A DNA stretch of 64,000 nucleotides from NCBI RefSeq assembly GCF_010731535.1, contig NZ_AP022581.1:1869952-1933951 (forward strand), read 5' to 3'. The notes beneath the pieces are model-generated. The model worked only from the letters and a program-made list of their open reading frames with translations, had not been told where the DNA came from and searched no databases. Both the position numbers and the translations under genes were made by a program. Every line of letters begins with the position of its first letter. Position 1 is the stretch's first letter. Positions 21,010 to 31,852 of this stretch are shown piece after piece. The DNA is from Mycobacterium lacus (GTDB lineage: Bacteria > Actinomycetota > Actinomycetes > Mycobacteriales > Mycobacteriaceae).

Positions 21010-21342
21010 ATGATCGGGATCGCGGCGCTTGCCGTTGGCATCGTGCTGGGACTGGTTTTTCATCCGAGCGTGCCCGAGGTCATTCAGCCCTATTTGCCGA
21101 TAGCGGTGGTCGCCGCGCTCGATGCGGTGTTCGGCGGGCTGCGGGCCTACCTCGAGCGGATCTTTGACCCCAAGGTGTTCGTGGTGTCGTTCGTGTTCAA
21201 CGTCTTAGTAGCTGCCCTGATCGTCTACGTCGGTGACCAGCTGGGCGTCGGTACGCAGCTGTCCACCGCGATCATCGTCGTGTTGGGTATCCGCATCTTC
21301 GGCAACACCGCCGCGCTTCGGCGCCGGCTGTTCGGCGCATGA
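21010..21342 (+). CDS. sbp: small basic protein family (DUF1290) membrane protein
   Basis: 110 residues from the ATG at 21010; an ATG at 20947 in the same frame would add 21 residues and overlap the previous gene. Three membrane helices: MIGIAALAVGIVLGLVF, PIAVVAALDAVFGGLRAYLE and VFVVSFVFNVLVAALIVYVGDQLG. The ALDAVFGGLRA block and the GIRIFGNTAALRRRLFGA end define the Sbp family found between two DUF881 genes in many Gram-positives. Function unknown. Counterpart of Rv1824. Followed after 19 bases by the second DUF881 gene. Confidence 0.85.
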   Translation: MIGIAALAVGIVLGLVFHPSVPEVIQPYLPIAVVAALDAVFGGLRAYLERIFDPKVFVVSFVFNVLVAALIVYVGDQLGVGTQLSTAIIVVLGIRIFGNTAALRRRLFGA

Positions 21343-21361
21343 TGGAGATGACGAGGTCAGC

Positions 21362-22264
21362 GTGAGCAAGGACCCCCTGAAGGCATCAGCCCCCCCGGAA
21401 GGCGCCGGTCCCCCAGACGGGGAGAATGCCGACGCGCCAGCCCGGCGCGGTCACCCAAGAGCCGAGCCCCGCGAAGCCCGCCGGGGCGGCCGTCACGAAC
21501 TACCGGGGAACCGTCCGCGGCCCGAGATCGGGCCGGTACACCGGACCGGACTGTCCGGGCTGCTGCGCGGCGGACGGTCACGTCTGATATTCGGGGTGCT
21601 GGCGATCTTGTTGTGCCTGGTCTTGGGGATCGCGATCGTCACCCAGGTCCGCGAGACAAAGTCGGGTGACTCGCTCGAAACGGCGCGTCCCGCAGACCTG
21701 TTGGTGCTGCTGGATTCGTTGCGGCAGCGCGAGGCAACGCTGAACACCGAAGTCAGCGAGCTGCAGAACACGCTGAACTCGTTGCAGGCGTCAGGCAATT
21801 CCGATCAAGCCGCCATTGAGAGCGCCCAGGCCAGGTTGGCCGCGTTGTCCATCCTGGTCGGCGCGGTGGGGGCCACCGGGCCTGGTGTCACCGTGAAGAT
21901 CGAGGATCCGGGTCCAGGAGTGGCACCCGAGGCGATGCTCGACGTGATCAACGAGTTGCGCGCCGCAGGCGCCGAGGCGATCGAGATCAACGACGGTCAT
22001 CAGTCCGTGCGAGTCGGTGTCGACACGTGGGTGGTTGGCAATCCGGGTTCCCTGACCGTCGACACCAAAACGCTGTCGCCGCCGTATTCGATTCTGGCGA
22101 TTGGCGATCCGCCGACCCTGGCTGCGGCGATGAACATTCCCGGTGGCGCCGAGGACAGCGTCAAACGCGTTGGTGGGCGCATTTCGGTGCAACAGGCCGA
22201 CCGCGTTGACGTGACCACCTTGCGGCAACCAAAACCACACCAATACGCTCAGCCCGTCAAGTGA
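21362..22264 (+). CDS. DUF881 membrane protein (second of two)
   Basis: 300 residues from the GTG at 21362. The first ~75 residues are a charged, Pro/Arg-rich cytoplasmic tail; one membrane helix follows (LIFGVLAILLCLVLGIAIV); then a coiled coil (about 120-165: LRQREATLNTEVSELQNTL) and a DUF881 domain with GATGPGVTVKIEDPGPG, VINELRAAGAEAIEIND and PPYSILAIGDP. It is homologous to the DUF881 gene two places upstream. Counterpart of Rv1825. gcvH follows after 22 bases. Confidence 0.87.
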   Translation: MSKDPLKASAPPEGAGPPDGENADAPARRGHPRAEPREARRGGRHELPGNRPRPEIGPVHRTGLSGLLRGGRSRLIFGVLAILLCLVLGIAIVTQVRETKSGDSLETARPADLLVLLDSLRQREATLNTEVSELQNTLNSLQASGNSDQAAIESAQARLAALSILVGAVGATGPGVTVKIEDPGPGVAPEAMLDVINELRAAGAEAIEINDGHQSVRVGVDTWVVGNPGSLTVDTKTLSPPYSILAIGDPPTLAAAMNIPGGAEDSVKRVGGRISVQQADRVDVTTLRQPKPHQYAQPVK

Positions 22265-22286
22265 CCGACAACAGAACAGGATCAAC

Positions 22287-22682
22287 GTGAGCGATATCCC
22301 GGCCGAACTGCACTACACCGCCGAACACGAGTGGGTTCGCCGAAGCGGAGATAACACCGTACGTGTCGGGATCACCGACTTCGCACAGTCGGCACTAGGC
22401 GACGTCGTCTTCGTTCAATTGCCCACCGTCGGCACCGAGGTGAAGGCGGGGGAAGCCTTCGGGGAAGTCGAATCGACGAAATCGGTGTCGGATCTGTACG
22501 CGCCGATCGCGGGCAAGGTGTCTGCGGTCAACACCGATCTGGAAGGCAACCCGCAACTGGTGAACTCCGACCCGTACGGTGCCGGCTGGCTGGTAGATCT
22601 GCAGGTTGGTGTCGCCGCTTTGGAGTCAGCCGTCGCGACACTGCTTGACGCGGAGGCCTACCGCGGCACACTCACCGAATGA
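22287..22682 (+). CDS. gcvH: glycine cleavage system H protein
   Basis: 131 residues from GTG. The lipoyl-attachment region GEVESTKSVSDLYAPIAGKV contains the lysine that carries lipoate; the C-terminal AYRGTLTE is also typical. GcvH shuttles the aminomethyl group between GcvP, GcvT and the lipoamide dehydrogenase. The P protein gene gcvB lies 3.4 kb downstream in the same direction; gcvT is not in the window. Counterpart of Rv1826. Confidence 0.96.
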   Translation: MSDIPAELHYTAEHEWVRRSGDNTVRVGITDFAQSALGDVVFVQLPTVGTEVKAGEAFGEVESTKSVSDLYAPIAGKVSAVNTDLEGNPQLVNSDPYGAGWLVDLQVGVAALESAVATLLDAEAYRGTLTE

Positions 22683-22934
22683 CGATTGCTAAGGTCCGTG
22701 CCAGCCTTTCGCGGCGACGAGACGGGCGATGACACGGCCGAAGTGGGCGTCCGGCCCAGCCGGGCAACCAGGCTTACGATCCTGTAGTGGTGGGCACATT
22801 GCAGGGCCGTGCGCGGTACGGTCGACACATCGGCACTATGGGAATTGACAAGCGGTAAAGGGCGGTAATCGTAGCGGAACGCGGGCCGAACGGCCCCGGC
22901 AAACAACGCCACGGCGGCCAGTGAGGAGCAGCGG

Positions 22935-23417
22935 GTGACGGACAACGCGGATAGAGAGAAGGACCAGACCTCTGACGAAGTCACCGTGGAGACGACCTCC
23001 GTCTTCCGCGCCGACTTCCTCAGCGAACTGGAAGCTCCCGCTCAGGCGGGTGCCGAGGGCGCGGTGTCCGGGGTCGAGGGACTTCCGGCGGGATCGGCGC
23101 TGCTGGTCGTCAAGCGGGGACCCAACGCCGGGAGCCGCTTCCTGCTCGACCAGCCCATCACATCGGCCGGTCGGCATCCCGACAGCGATATCTTTCTCGA
23201 CGACGTCACCGTGAGTCGCCGCCATGCCGAATTCAGGTTGGAAAACAACGAATTCCACGTCGTGGACGTCGGCAGTCTCAACGGCACCTACGTCAACCGC
23301 GAGCCGGTCGATTCGGCGGTCCTGGCGAACGGCGACGAAGTCCAGATCGGCAAGTTCCGCTTGGTCTTCTTGACCGGGCCCAAGCAAGGCGACGACGGGG
23401 GAAGCGGAGGCCAGTGA
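22935..23417 (+). CDS. garA: FHA-domain metabolic regulator GarA
   Basis: 160 residues from GTG. The N-terminal tail has the phospho-acceptor motif VETTSVF (Thr20/Thr21 here), target of PknB/PknG in relatives. The FHA domain spans about 55-140 with the phosphopeptide-binding features [19 protein letters not shown] and [10 protein letters not shown]. Unphosphorylated GarA inhibits 2-oxoglutarate dehydrogenase and glutamate dehydrogenase and activates glutamate synthase; phosphorylation causes self-binding and turns it off. It overlaps the next gene by 4 bases (GTGA). The 252 bases before it contain no gene and presumably hold its promoter. Counterpart of Rv1827. Confidence 0.95.
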   Translation: MTDNADREKDQTSDEVTVETTSVFRADFLSELEAPAQAGAEGAVSGVEGLPAGSALLVVKRGPNAGSRFLLDQPITSAGRHPDSDIFLDDVTVSRRHAEFRLENNEFHVVDVGSLNGTYVNREPVDSAVLANGDEVQIGKFRLVFLTGPKQGDDGGSGGQ

Positions 23418-24157
23418 GCGCGCCCGATAGCCCGGCACTGGCCGGGATGTCGATCGGGGCCGTCCTCGAGTTGCTGCGGCCGGACTTCCCCGATGTCACG
23501 ATCTCCAAGATTCGTTTCTTGGAGGCTGAGGGGCTGGTCACACCACAGCGGGCTGCGTCGGGGTACCGGAGGTTCACCGCCTACGACTGCGCGCGGCTGC
23601 GCTTCATCCTCACCGCCCAGCGGGATCATTACCTGCCGCTGAAGGTGATCCGGGCGCAGCTGGATGCCCAGCCCGACGGTGCGCTGCCACCGTTTGGATC
23701 TCCTTACGGAGCACCGCGATTGGTGTCGGTGACGGGCAGCGGGGCAACTCCCACCGGATCCGACGCGGCGGCGGTGGCGCCCACCCGCATTCGACTGAGC
23801 CGGGAAGACCTGCTGGAGCGCTCCGGCGTGGACGACGAGCTACTGTCGGCGCTGCTCAAATCCGGAGTGATCACCACCGGGCCGGGCGGCTTCTTCGACG
23901 AACACGCGGTCGTGATCCTGCAATGCGCGCGGGCACTGTCCGATTACGGTGTGGAGCCGCGGCATCTGCGCGCCTTCCGCTCAGCGGCCGATCGGCAGTC
24001 GGACCTGATCGCCCAAATCGCCGGGCCGGTAGTCAAGGCCGGCAAGGCCGGCGCCCGTGACCGTGCCGACGATTTGGTGCGTGAGGTGGCCGCACTTGCC
24101 ATCACTTTGCATACCGCGTTGATCAAGTCGGCGGTTCGCGACGTTCTGCACCGCTGA
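23414..24157 (+). CDS. MerR family transcriptional regulator
   Basis: 247 residues. N-terminal MerR winged helix: [30 protein letters not shown] then [20 protein letters not shown] Gly/Ala/Thr-rich linker (about 95-125) leads to a C-terminal helical domain with no metal-binding cysteine cluster. This is the actinobacterial Rv1828 type. It is translationally coupled to garA (start and stop overlap). Target genes cannot be read here; proximity to garA, gcvH and gcvB suggests a link with glycine or central metabolism. Confidence 0.9.
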   Translation: MSAPDSPALAGMSIGAVLELLRPDFPDVTISKIRFLEAEGLVTPQRAASGYRRFTAYDCARLRFILTAQRDHYLPLKVIRAQLDAQPDGALPPFGSPYGAPRLVSVTGSGATPTGSDAAAVAPTRIRLSREDLLERSGVDDELLSALLKSGVITTGPGGFFDEHAVVILQCARALSDYGVEPRHLRAFRSAADRQSDLIAQIAGPVVKAGKAGARDRADDLVREVAALAITLHTALIKSAVRDVLHR

Positions 24158-24276
24158 GGACTAGACTTCGTTGGACAGCTTGGTGTTCGACGACATGGTC
24201 GGGGCATGGCGTTCACCGCGTCGTCGTGCCGAGCGCTAGTCGTACACGGCCAGGCATGTGCGGAGGGCAGGCACAG

Positions 24277-24771
24277 ATGGGTGAAGTTCGTGTTGTCGGC
24301 ATTCGCGTCGAGCAGCCGCAGAACCAGCCGGTGCTGTTACTGCGCGAGGCGAACGGTGACCGGTATCTGCCGATCTGGATCGGTCAGTCGGAGGCGGCCG
24401 CCATCGCGCTGGAGCAGCAAGGCGTTGAGCCACCCCGTCCGCTCACGCATGACCTGATCAGGGATCTCATTGCCGCACTTGGTCATTCGCTCAAAGAGGT
24501 GCGCATCGTGGATCTACAGGAAGGCACTTTCTACGCTGATCTGATCTTCGACCGCGATATCAAGGTGTCGGCTAGGCCGTCGGACTCGGTGGCGATCGCA
24601 CTGCGGGTCGGCGTTCCGATCTACGTCGAGGAGGCGGTACTCGCCCAGGCGGGCCTACTGATTCCCGACGAGAGCGACGAGGAACCCAACACCGCTGTTC
24701 GCGAGGACGAGGTGGAGAAGTTCAAGGAGTTCCTCGACAGCGTGTCGCCCGACGATTTCAAGGCCACCTAG
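24277..24771 (+). CDS. bifunctional nuclease (BFN/DUF151) family protein
   Basis: 164 residues. The DUF151 domain fills most of the chain: MGEVRVVGIRVEQPQNQPVLLL, RYLPIWIGQSEAAAIALEQQG, RPLTHDLIRDLIAALG and RPSDSVAIALRVGVPIYV. A Glu/Asp-rich C-terminal tail follows. Nuclease activity was described for plant members and is unproven in mycobacteria. Start is the ATG at 24277, which gives the family length; longer in-frame extensions to 24226 lack support. Counterpart of Rv1829, between two MerR regulators. Confidence 0.88.
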   Translation: MGEVRVVGIRVEQPQNQPVLLLREANGDRYLPIWIGQSEAAAIALEQQGVEPPRPLTHDLIRDLIAALGHSLKEVRIVDLQEGTFYADLIFDRDIKVSARPSDSVAIALRVGVPIYVEEAVLAQAGLLIPDESDEEPNTAVREDEVEKFKEFLDSVSPDDFKAT

Positions 24772-25077
24772 CGAGCCGACGATGCGCGCCGTGCAACGGC
24801 GGGCTGTGGGGGTGCCCCGGGTGCGGGGGAGGCGGCGGGCCACCAACGTCACGGATGAGTCTCATCTCACAAACTGCGATGTCGACACGCCTGCCGGATA
24901 TCGCCCAAGTACGCCGGCGAAGGCCATACTTTGAAGACGACTTGATGATCAACGGGGAGCACCGCGACCGCTCGACAGCGTATGCTCTCTAGCACTCGGG
25001 GCCTGAACAAACGTGGCTGTGGGGGGCAGCCATCGACGCAGCTATTGACAAGAGCGCGATCGGCGAGAGGAAGCACC
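24772..25077. other. intergenic region with diverged MIRU-like repeat
   Basis: The first ~65 bases (24774-24838) read GAGCCGACGATG..., then GTGGGGGTGCCCCGGGTGCGGGGGAGG, the same order of elements as the repeat at 10001-10078 but more diverged. The rest has no open frame I trust; M. tuberculosis does have a small gene (Rv1831) further down this stretch, which I do not find here. A TTGACA at 25045-25050 lies close to the next start. Confidence 0.45.
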
Positions 25078-25719
25078 GTGAGCGACCAGCCACGTCAAGA
25101 CCAGCTGGACCTTGCCGACCCCGCGGACACCGCGAGCGGGGGTGACAGCGCCGCCAATGGCCTCACCGCAACGAGCGCACCGGTGCAACCCGGGCTGTTT
25201 CCCGACGATTCCGTGCCCGACGAGCTGGTTGGCTACCGCGGGCCGAGCGCCTGCCAGATCGCCGGCATCACTTACCGGCAGCTGGATTACTGGGCACGGA
25301 CCTCGTTGGTAGTCCCGTCGATCCGCAGCGCGGCCGGCTCCGGCAGTCAGCGGCTCTACTCATTCAAGGACATCTTGGTTCTCAAGATTGTCAAAAGGCT
25401 GCTCGACACCGGTATCTCGCTGCACAACATCCGGGTCGCGGTCGACCATCTGCGCCAGCGCGGCGTCCAGGATCTGGCCAACATCACCTTGTTCTCCGAC
25501 GGCACCACGGTGTACGAGTGCACGTCGGCCGAAGAAGTGGTCGACCTCCTGCAAGGCGGCCAAGGTGTGTTCGGCATCGCTGTTTCCGGCGCGATGCGTG
25601 AGTTGACCGGCGTCATCGCCGACTTCCGCGGCGAGCGCGCCGACGGCGGTGAGTCGATCGCCGCCCCCGAAGACGAGCTGGCATCCCGGCGAAAACACCG
25701 CGACCGCAAGATCGGCTAG
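25078..25719 (+). CDS. MerR family transcriptional regulator
   Basis: 213 residues from the GTG at 25078, preceded by GAGAGGAAG. A ~45-residue disordered N-terminus (with QPGLFPDD) leads into a MerR-type domain: [55 protein letters not shown]. The C-terminal part ([21 protein letters not shown]...) is the conserved effector region. Counterpart of Rv1830, reported to influence cell division timing and drug tolerance in M. tuberculosis. It lies directly upstream of the glycine riboswitch. Confidence 0.9.
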   Translation: MSDQPRQDQLDLADPADTASGGDSAANGLTATSAPVQPGLFPDDSVPDELVGYRGPSACQIAGITYRQLDYWARTSLVVPSIRSAAGSGSQRLYSFKDILVLKIVKRLLDTGISLHNIRVAVDHLRQRGVQDLANITLFSDGTTVYECTSAEEVVDLLQGGQGVFGIAVSGAMRELTGVIADFRGERADGGESIAAPEDELASRRKHRDRKIG

Positions 25720-25821
25720 CGGAGAATTCCCACCGCGAGCAGACAGAGAATCGCACGCGGCGGGTGCCTGGGGTGCGATTCTGTGTCTGCTCGGCAGTAG
25801 ACTGGGAGACGCATCGCACTC

Positions 25822-26046
25822 GTGCGGGAGAGTTCTGTGGCCGCCAGCTACAGACGCCGAAGGAGCAACACCTCTCCGTCAACCTCTCAGGCACCCGGAC
25901 CGCGCGGAATAACGATGCCTCTGGAAAGCGGTGGCGGCCCCGAGCGGTCCTCACCCGCCGATGGGGAAAGGCGACACCCACCTCCCGGTGCACGCGTCGC
26001 TGAATCTCTCAGGCGCCTGGCGAACGGGTGAAGACAGAGGGAGAGG
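25822..26046 (+). promoter_or_regulatory. tandem glycine riboswitch upstream of gcvB
   Basis: Two consecutive glycine aptamers are recognisable. The first has TGCGGGAGAG (25823-25832), CGCCGAAGGAGCAA (25855-25868), AACCTCTCAGGCA (25881-25893) and CCTCTGGA (25918-25925). The second has CCGCCGATGGGGAAAGGCGACA (25956-25977, shortened in description), AATCTCTCAGGCGCC (26003-26017) and GACAGAGGGAGAGG (26033-26046). These are the conserved glycine-aptamer core strings. The element ends ~48 bases before the gcvB GTG. In characterised cases glycine binding switches on the cleavage system. The whole 374-base gap before gcvB is taken up by this leader. Confidence 0.9.
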
Positions 26047-26093
26047 GCCGCTAGTCCCTTTTCTTTGTGATACCCACGTCAGGAGTTTCGCCA

Positions 26094-28928
<2,835 letters not shown>

Positions 28929-28942
28929 GCCGGCCCGAGCCG

Positions 28943-29803
28943 TCAGCCAAATCGCTCGATGATCGCCGCGGCAATCCGGTCCGGCGCATCCTCCTGGATG
29001 AAATGCTTGGCGGTCGGCAGCTCGACGAGGACATGGTCGGGAAACGTTTCGCGCATCCGCGGGATTGACGGGCCGGGTCGGAACGCCATGTCCTTCATGC
29101 CCCAGACCAGCAGGACGGGTTTGGCACCCAGCTTGGCCGGCACTTCCCGGGCGAGCCGTGCGAGCAACGGATGGGCAGCCAGGATCTGCTTGGGCATCTC
29201 GGCGACGCCCAGCCGGGCCGCGGCGTTGGGCTGCACACCCCGGTAGTGCGCCATCACCGCGGCGCTGGGCCGGCGCTCGGTTCCCGCGGGGATCAGCCGC
29301 TCAACGAAGAAGTTGCGCTGCAGGATCGCGTACTGCATCGGCGGGCTGGACATCACCCTGCTGAAGAGCTTCGTCGTCAGCGTGTCCGCCGGCCAGAACC
29401 AGGTGTTGCCCAACACGATGCCGCGTATCCGATCGGCTCGCTCCACCGCCACCGCCATGCCGATCGGCCCGCCCCAGTCCTGGCCCATCGTCAGGTAGCC
29501 GTCGAGGGCCAGGTGATCGACGAACTCGCCGATCACCCGCGCGTGCTCGTCGATCTTGTAGCCGAATCCCGGGGGTCGCTCCGAAAGCCCGAAACCGAGG
29601 TAATCCGGCGCGATACAGCGGAAGCGGTCCCGCAGCGCCACGATGATGTCCCGATACAGGAAGCTCCACGTCGGGTTGCCGTGGCACAGCAGGATCGGCG
29701 GGCCGTCTCCCTCGTCGATGTAGTGGACACGGCCGCGCGAGCTGTCGAACCAGCGCGACTCGAACGGATACAGCTGAGGATCCGGGGTGAACTCCACGCC
29801 CAC
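28943..29803 (-). CDS. haloalkane dehalogenase-like alpha/beta hydrolase
   Basis: 286 residues. Alpha/beta hydrolase with HGNPTWSFLYRD (oxyanion/halide-site Asn43), the nucleophile elbow GQDWGGPIG (Asp109 followed by Trp110, as in dehalogenases), a cap domain, a candidate acid Asp238 in WGMKDMAF and His267 in TAKHFIQED. Aspartate as nucleophile plus the neighbouring Trp favours haloalkane dehalogenase over esterase. Counterpart of Rv1833c. Convergent with gcvB (14 bases apart) and 28 bases downstream of the vWA protein gene. Rv1834 (lipZ) and Rv1835c, expected next in M. tuberculosis, are absent. Confidence 0.87.
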   Translation of the reverse strand: MGVEFTPDPQLYPFESRWFDSSRGRVHYIDEGDGPPILLCHGNPTWSFLYRDIIVALRDRFRCIAPDYLGFGLSERPPGFGYKIDEHARVIGEFVDHLALDGYLTMGQDWGGPIGMAVAVERADRIRGIVLGNTWFWPADTLTTKLFSRVMSSPPMQYAILQRNFFVERLIPAGTERRPSAAVMAHYRGVQPNAAARLGVAEMPKQILAAHPLLARLAREVPAKLGAKPVLLVWGMKDMAFRPGPSIPRMRETFPDHVLVELPTAKHFIQEDAPDRIAAAIIERFG

Positions 29804-29831
29804 GATGGTATGCCCCGAGCGCCCCGGCGGC

Positions 29832-31802
29832 TCAGCTCAAGAATGTGTTGACGGCCGTGGCGAGGTCGGGGGAGGCCGACGTCGCGAGGTTCTGGTAACT
29901 GCCGCCGCTGAGCCGGGCGACCGCCTCCCAGGTGGCCCGGTCCGGGTCAGCGCCGAAGTCGATGACGTTGACCGCGACCGGTTTGGCCGGGTCCTGGCTG
30001 GTGCGGATGAAATCCTGCAGCCCCGGCCCATCGAGCGTTTGGTCCGTGTGCGGCCCACCGGTGATCACCAACACCGAATTAGCTTGGCCGGCACGGAAAT
30101 TGGCCAGCATGTCCTGGTAGATGATGCGCAGCGTGGTGAACGACACCGCCCCGCCACCGGATGAATACTGCTTGTCCAGGGCACCCAGCAGGGCGGCCGA
30201 GCGAGGCTGGCCGTTCACCGGGTCGGCCAGCGGCCCGGTCGACACCTCCGAACGGCCCTCGCGGCCGTCGAACGTCCACAACCCGACGACCGAGCTGGGC
30301 GGCAGCGCTTTGATCCGGTTGTCGAGCGCCGCGACCACGTTGGCCAGCCGGGTCTTCCCGCCCTCGTCGGTGGGCATCGACTGGTCGAGCATGATGGTCG
30401 CGGCCACTCCGGCCGACGGCGTGGCCACGGTGTCGGCCAGGGTGGCGCGCATTCCGTCGTCACCCACCGACAGGGTGGACGCCAGCGCCGGGAAGCTGGT
30501 GACGGGGCTGCTCGGAGGCTTAACGCCGGTGACCCGGAAGCCGGCTTTGGCCAGCTTCGCGAGTTGCTCGGGTTTGTGCATGAAGCGCGAGAACGCGCTG
30601 GCCGCCGTGGTTTGCTCTTGCGACAGCCACGAACCGCTCAGCAGCACCGTCGGGTAGTCGGCGAGCGCGACCGGCCCGGGCGGCAGCCAGAAACCCAACT
30701 TGTCCTTGGCATCCGACATCGACTGGCCGCGCCGGAACAGCTGCTGTTCGGTGGTGATCACGGCGTGCACCGGCGCCGGCGCCACGTCACCGGGCTTGAG
30801 CAGCGCGTTCATCGCCTCGGTGAGCGAGTCGTCGGCGAGCTTGGGCTGCCCGCTCATCAGGGTGCGCACCGCGCCGACGCCGGCCGTCGGCGGCTCACCT
30901 GCGGGTACGGACGCGGCCGCTAAGGCTTCGCCGGCCAAAAACGCGGCGTCGCCGTTGCCGGTGATCGGCAGCGCCAGCCGCAGCGAACCCCAGTTCGGCA
31001 GGTTCAGGGCGGCCAGCGCGTTGGGGTCGGATTGCAGGCCGGGCAGTGCCGCCCAGTTTTGGTTGGCCAGGGCCTGCCGGAGTTCGGGCCGGATCGCAAG
31101 CAGCACCGGCGATGTCACCAGCGAGCGGCTGTCGCTGATGATTTTCTGGCCTGCGGCTCCGGAGAGCCGTGCCGCGGAGATCGAGCTGGCCGGGATCCAC
31201 AATCCGGGCTGGCCGCCCAATTCGGGGGGCCACGTGCCGATGAAACCATTGATCACGGCGTCGGATCCGGCCGGTTTGACCGCCACCGCAACGCAGCGGT
31301 CACCGACGGGGCCGGCCGACGCGTTGTAGCTGTCGGCGAGCTCTTTCACGCTGTCGGCGATCGATGGGTCGGCGATGACGGCGACGGTGTCCGTGTCTCC
31401 CACGCAGCGGGCGGCAGCCGTGTGCGAGCGGTGGGACAACGCGTCCCCGAAGAAGCGCCACAGGATCACCCCCGCGACGACCACCACGACCGCGACGAGG
31501 GCCACGATCACACCCGCGCTGACCCCCCGTCGCCCGCCCGCGCTGCGATGGCCGCCCCGCCAATCACCGAGCCCTCGATGGCTGGCCTGGAACAGCGGCG
31601 GCGGGGCGGTAGCTTGCTCCGAGGGCGTCGACGCAGTCTCCGGCCGGGGCGGAAAGTCGGGGTACTCGTCGTCGCCGGCACCGGCAGCGGGGTAAGGCTC
31701 CTCGTCGGAGAAGTAGCCGTAGGTGCCCGGGGAGTCCGAAGGCGCGGGCTCAAACGGCTCGTGGGGGGAGTCCTCGGGATCGGGTTTGCTATGCCGACCC
31801 AT
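29832..31802 (-). CDS. membrane-anchored von Willebrand factor A domain protein
   Basis: 656 residues from the ATG at 31802 (MGRHSKPDPED). A ~90-residue acidic, Pro-rich cytoplasmic tail precedes one membrane helix (about 96-117, GVIVALVAVVVVVAGVILW). The extracytoplasmic part has a substrate-binding-protein-like region (about 130-420) and a C-terminal vWA domain starting ATIMLDQSMP, a variant of the metal-binding DxSxS site, with SVLVITGGPHTDQTLDG further on. Such proteins often act as envelope scaffolds. Counterpart of Rv1836c, of unknown function. Upstream neighbour glcB is 50 bases away on the same strand. Confidence 0.85.
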   Translation of the reverse strand: MGRHSKPDPEDSPHEPFEPAPSDSPGTYGYFSDEEPYPAAGAGDDEYPDFPPRPETASTPSEQATAPPPLFQASHRGLGDWRGGHRSAGGRRGVSAGVIVALVAVVVVVAGVILWRFFGDALSHRSHTAAARCVGDTDTVAVIADPSIADSVKELADSYNASAGPVGDRCVAVAVKPAGSDAVINGFIGTWPPELGGQPGLWIPASSISAARLSGAAGQKIISDSRSLVTSPVLLAIRPELRQALANQNWAALPGLQSDPNALAALNLPNWGSLRLALPITGNGDAAFLAGEALAAASVPAGEPPTAGVGAVRTLMSGQPKLADDSLTEAMNALLKPGDVAPAPVHAVITTEQQLFRRGQSMSDAKDKLGFWLPPGPVALADYPTVLLSGSWLSQEQTTAASAFSRFMHKPEQLAKLAKAGFRVTGVKPPSSPVTSFPALASTLSVGDDGMRATLADTVATPSAGVAATIMLDQSMPTDEGGKTRLANVVAALDNRIKALPPSSVVGLWTFDGREGRSEVSTGPLADPVNGQPRSAALLGALDKQYSSGGGAVSFTTLRIIYQDMLANFRAGQANSVLVITGGPHTDQTLDGPGLQDFIRTSQDPAKPVAVNVIDFGADPDRATWEAVARLSGGSYQNLATSASPDLATAVNTFLS

Positions 31803-31852
31803 ACCGATGCCAATGTCTGCTGTGTCGACCTGTGAGCAATTCGAAGGCGAAA

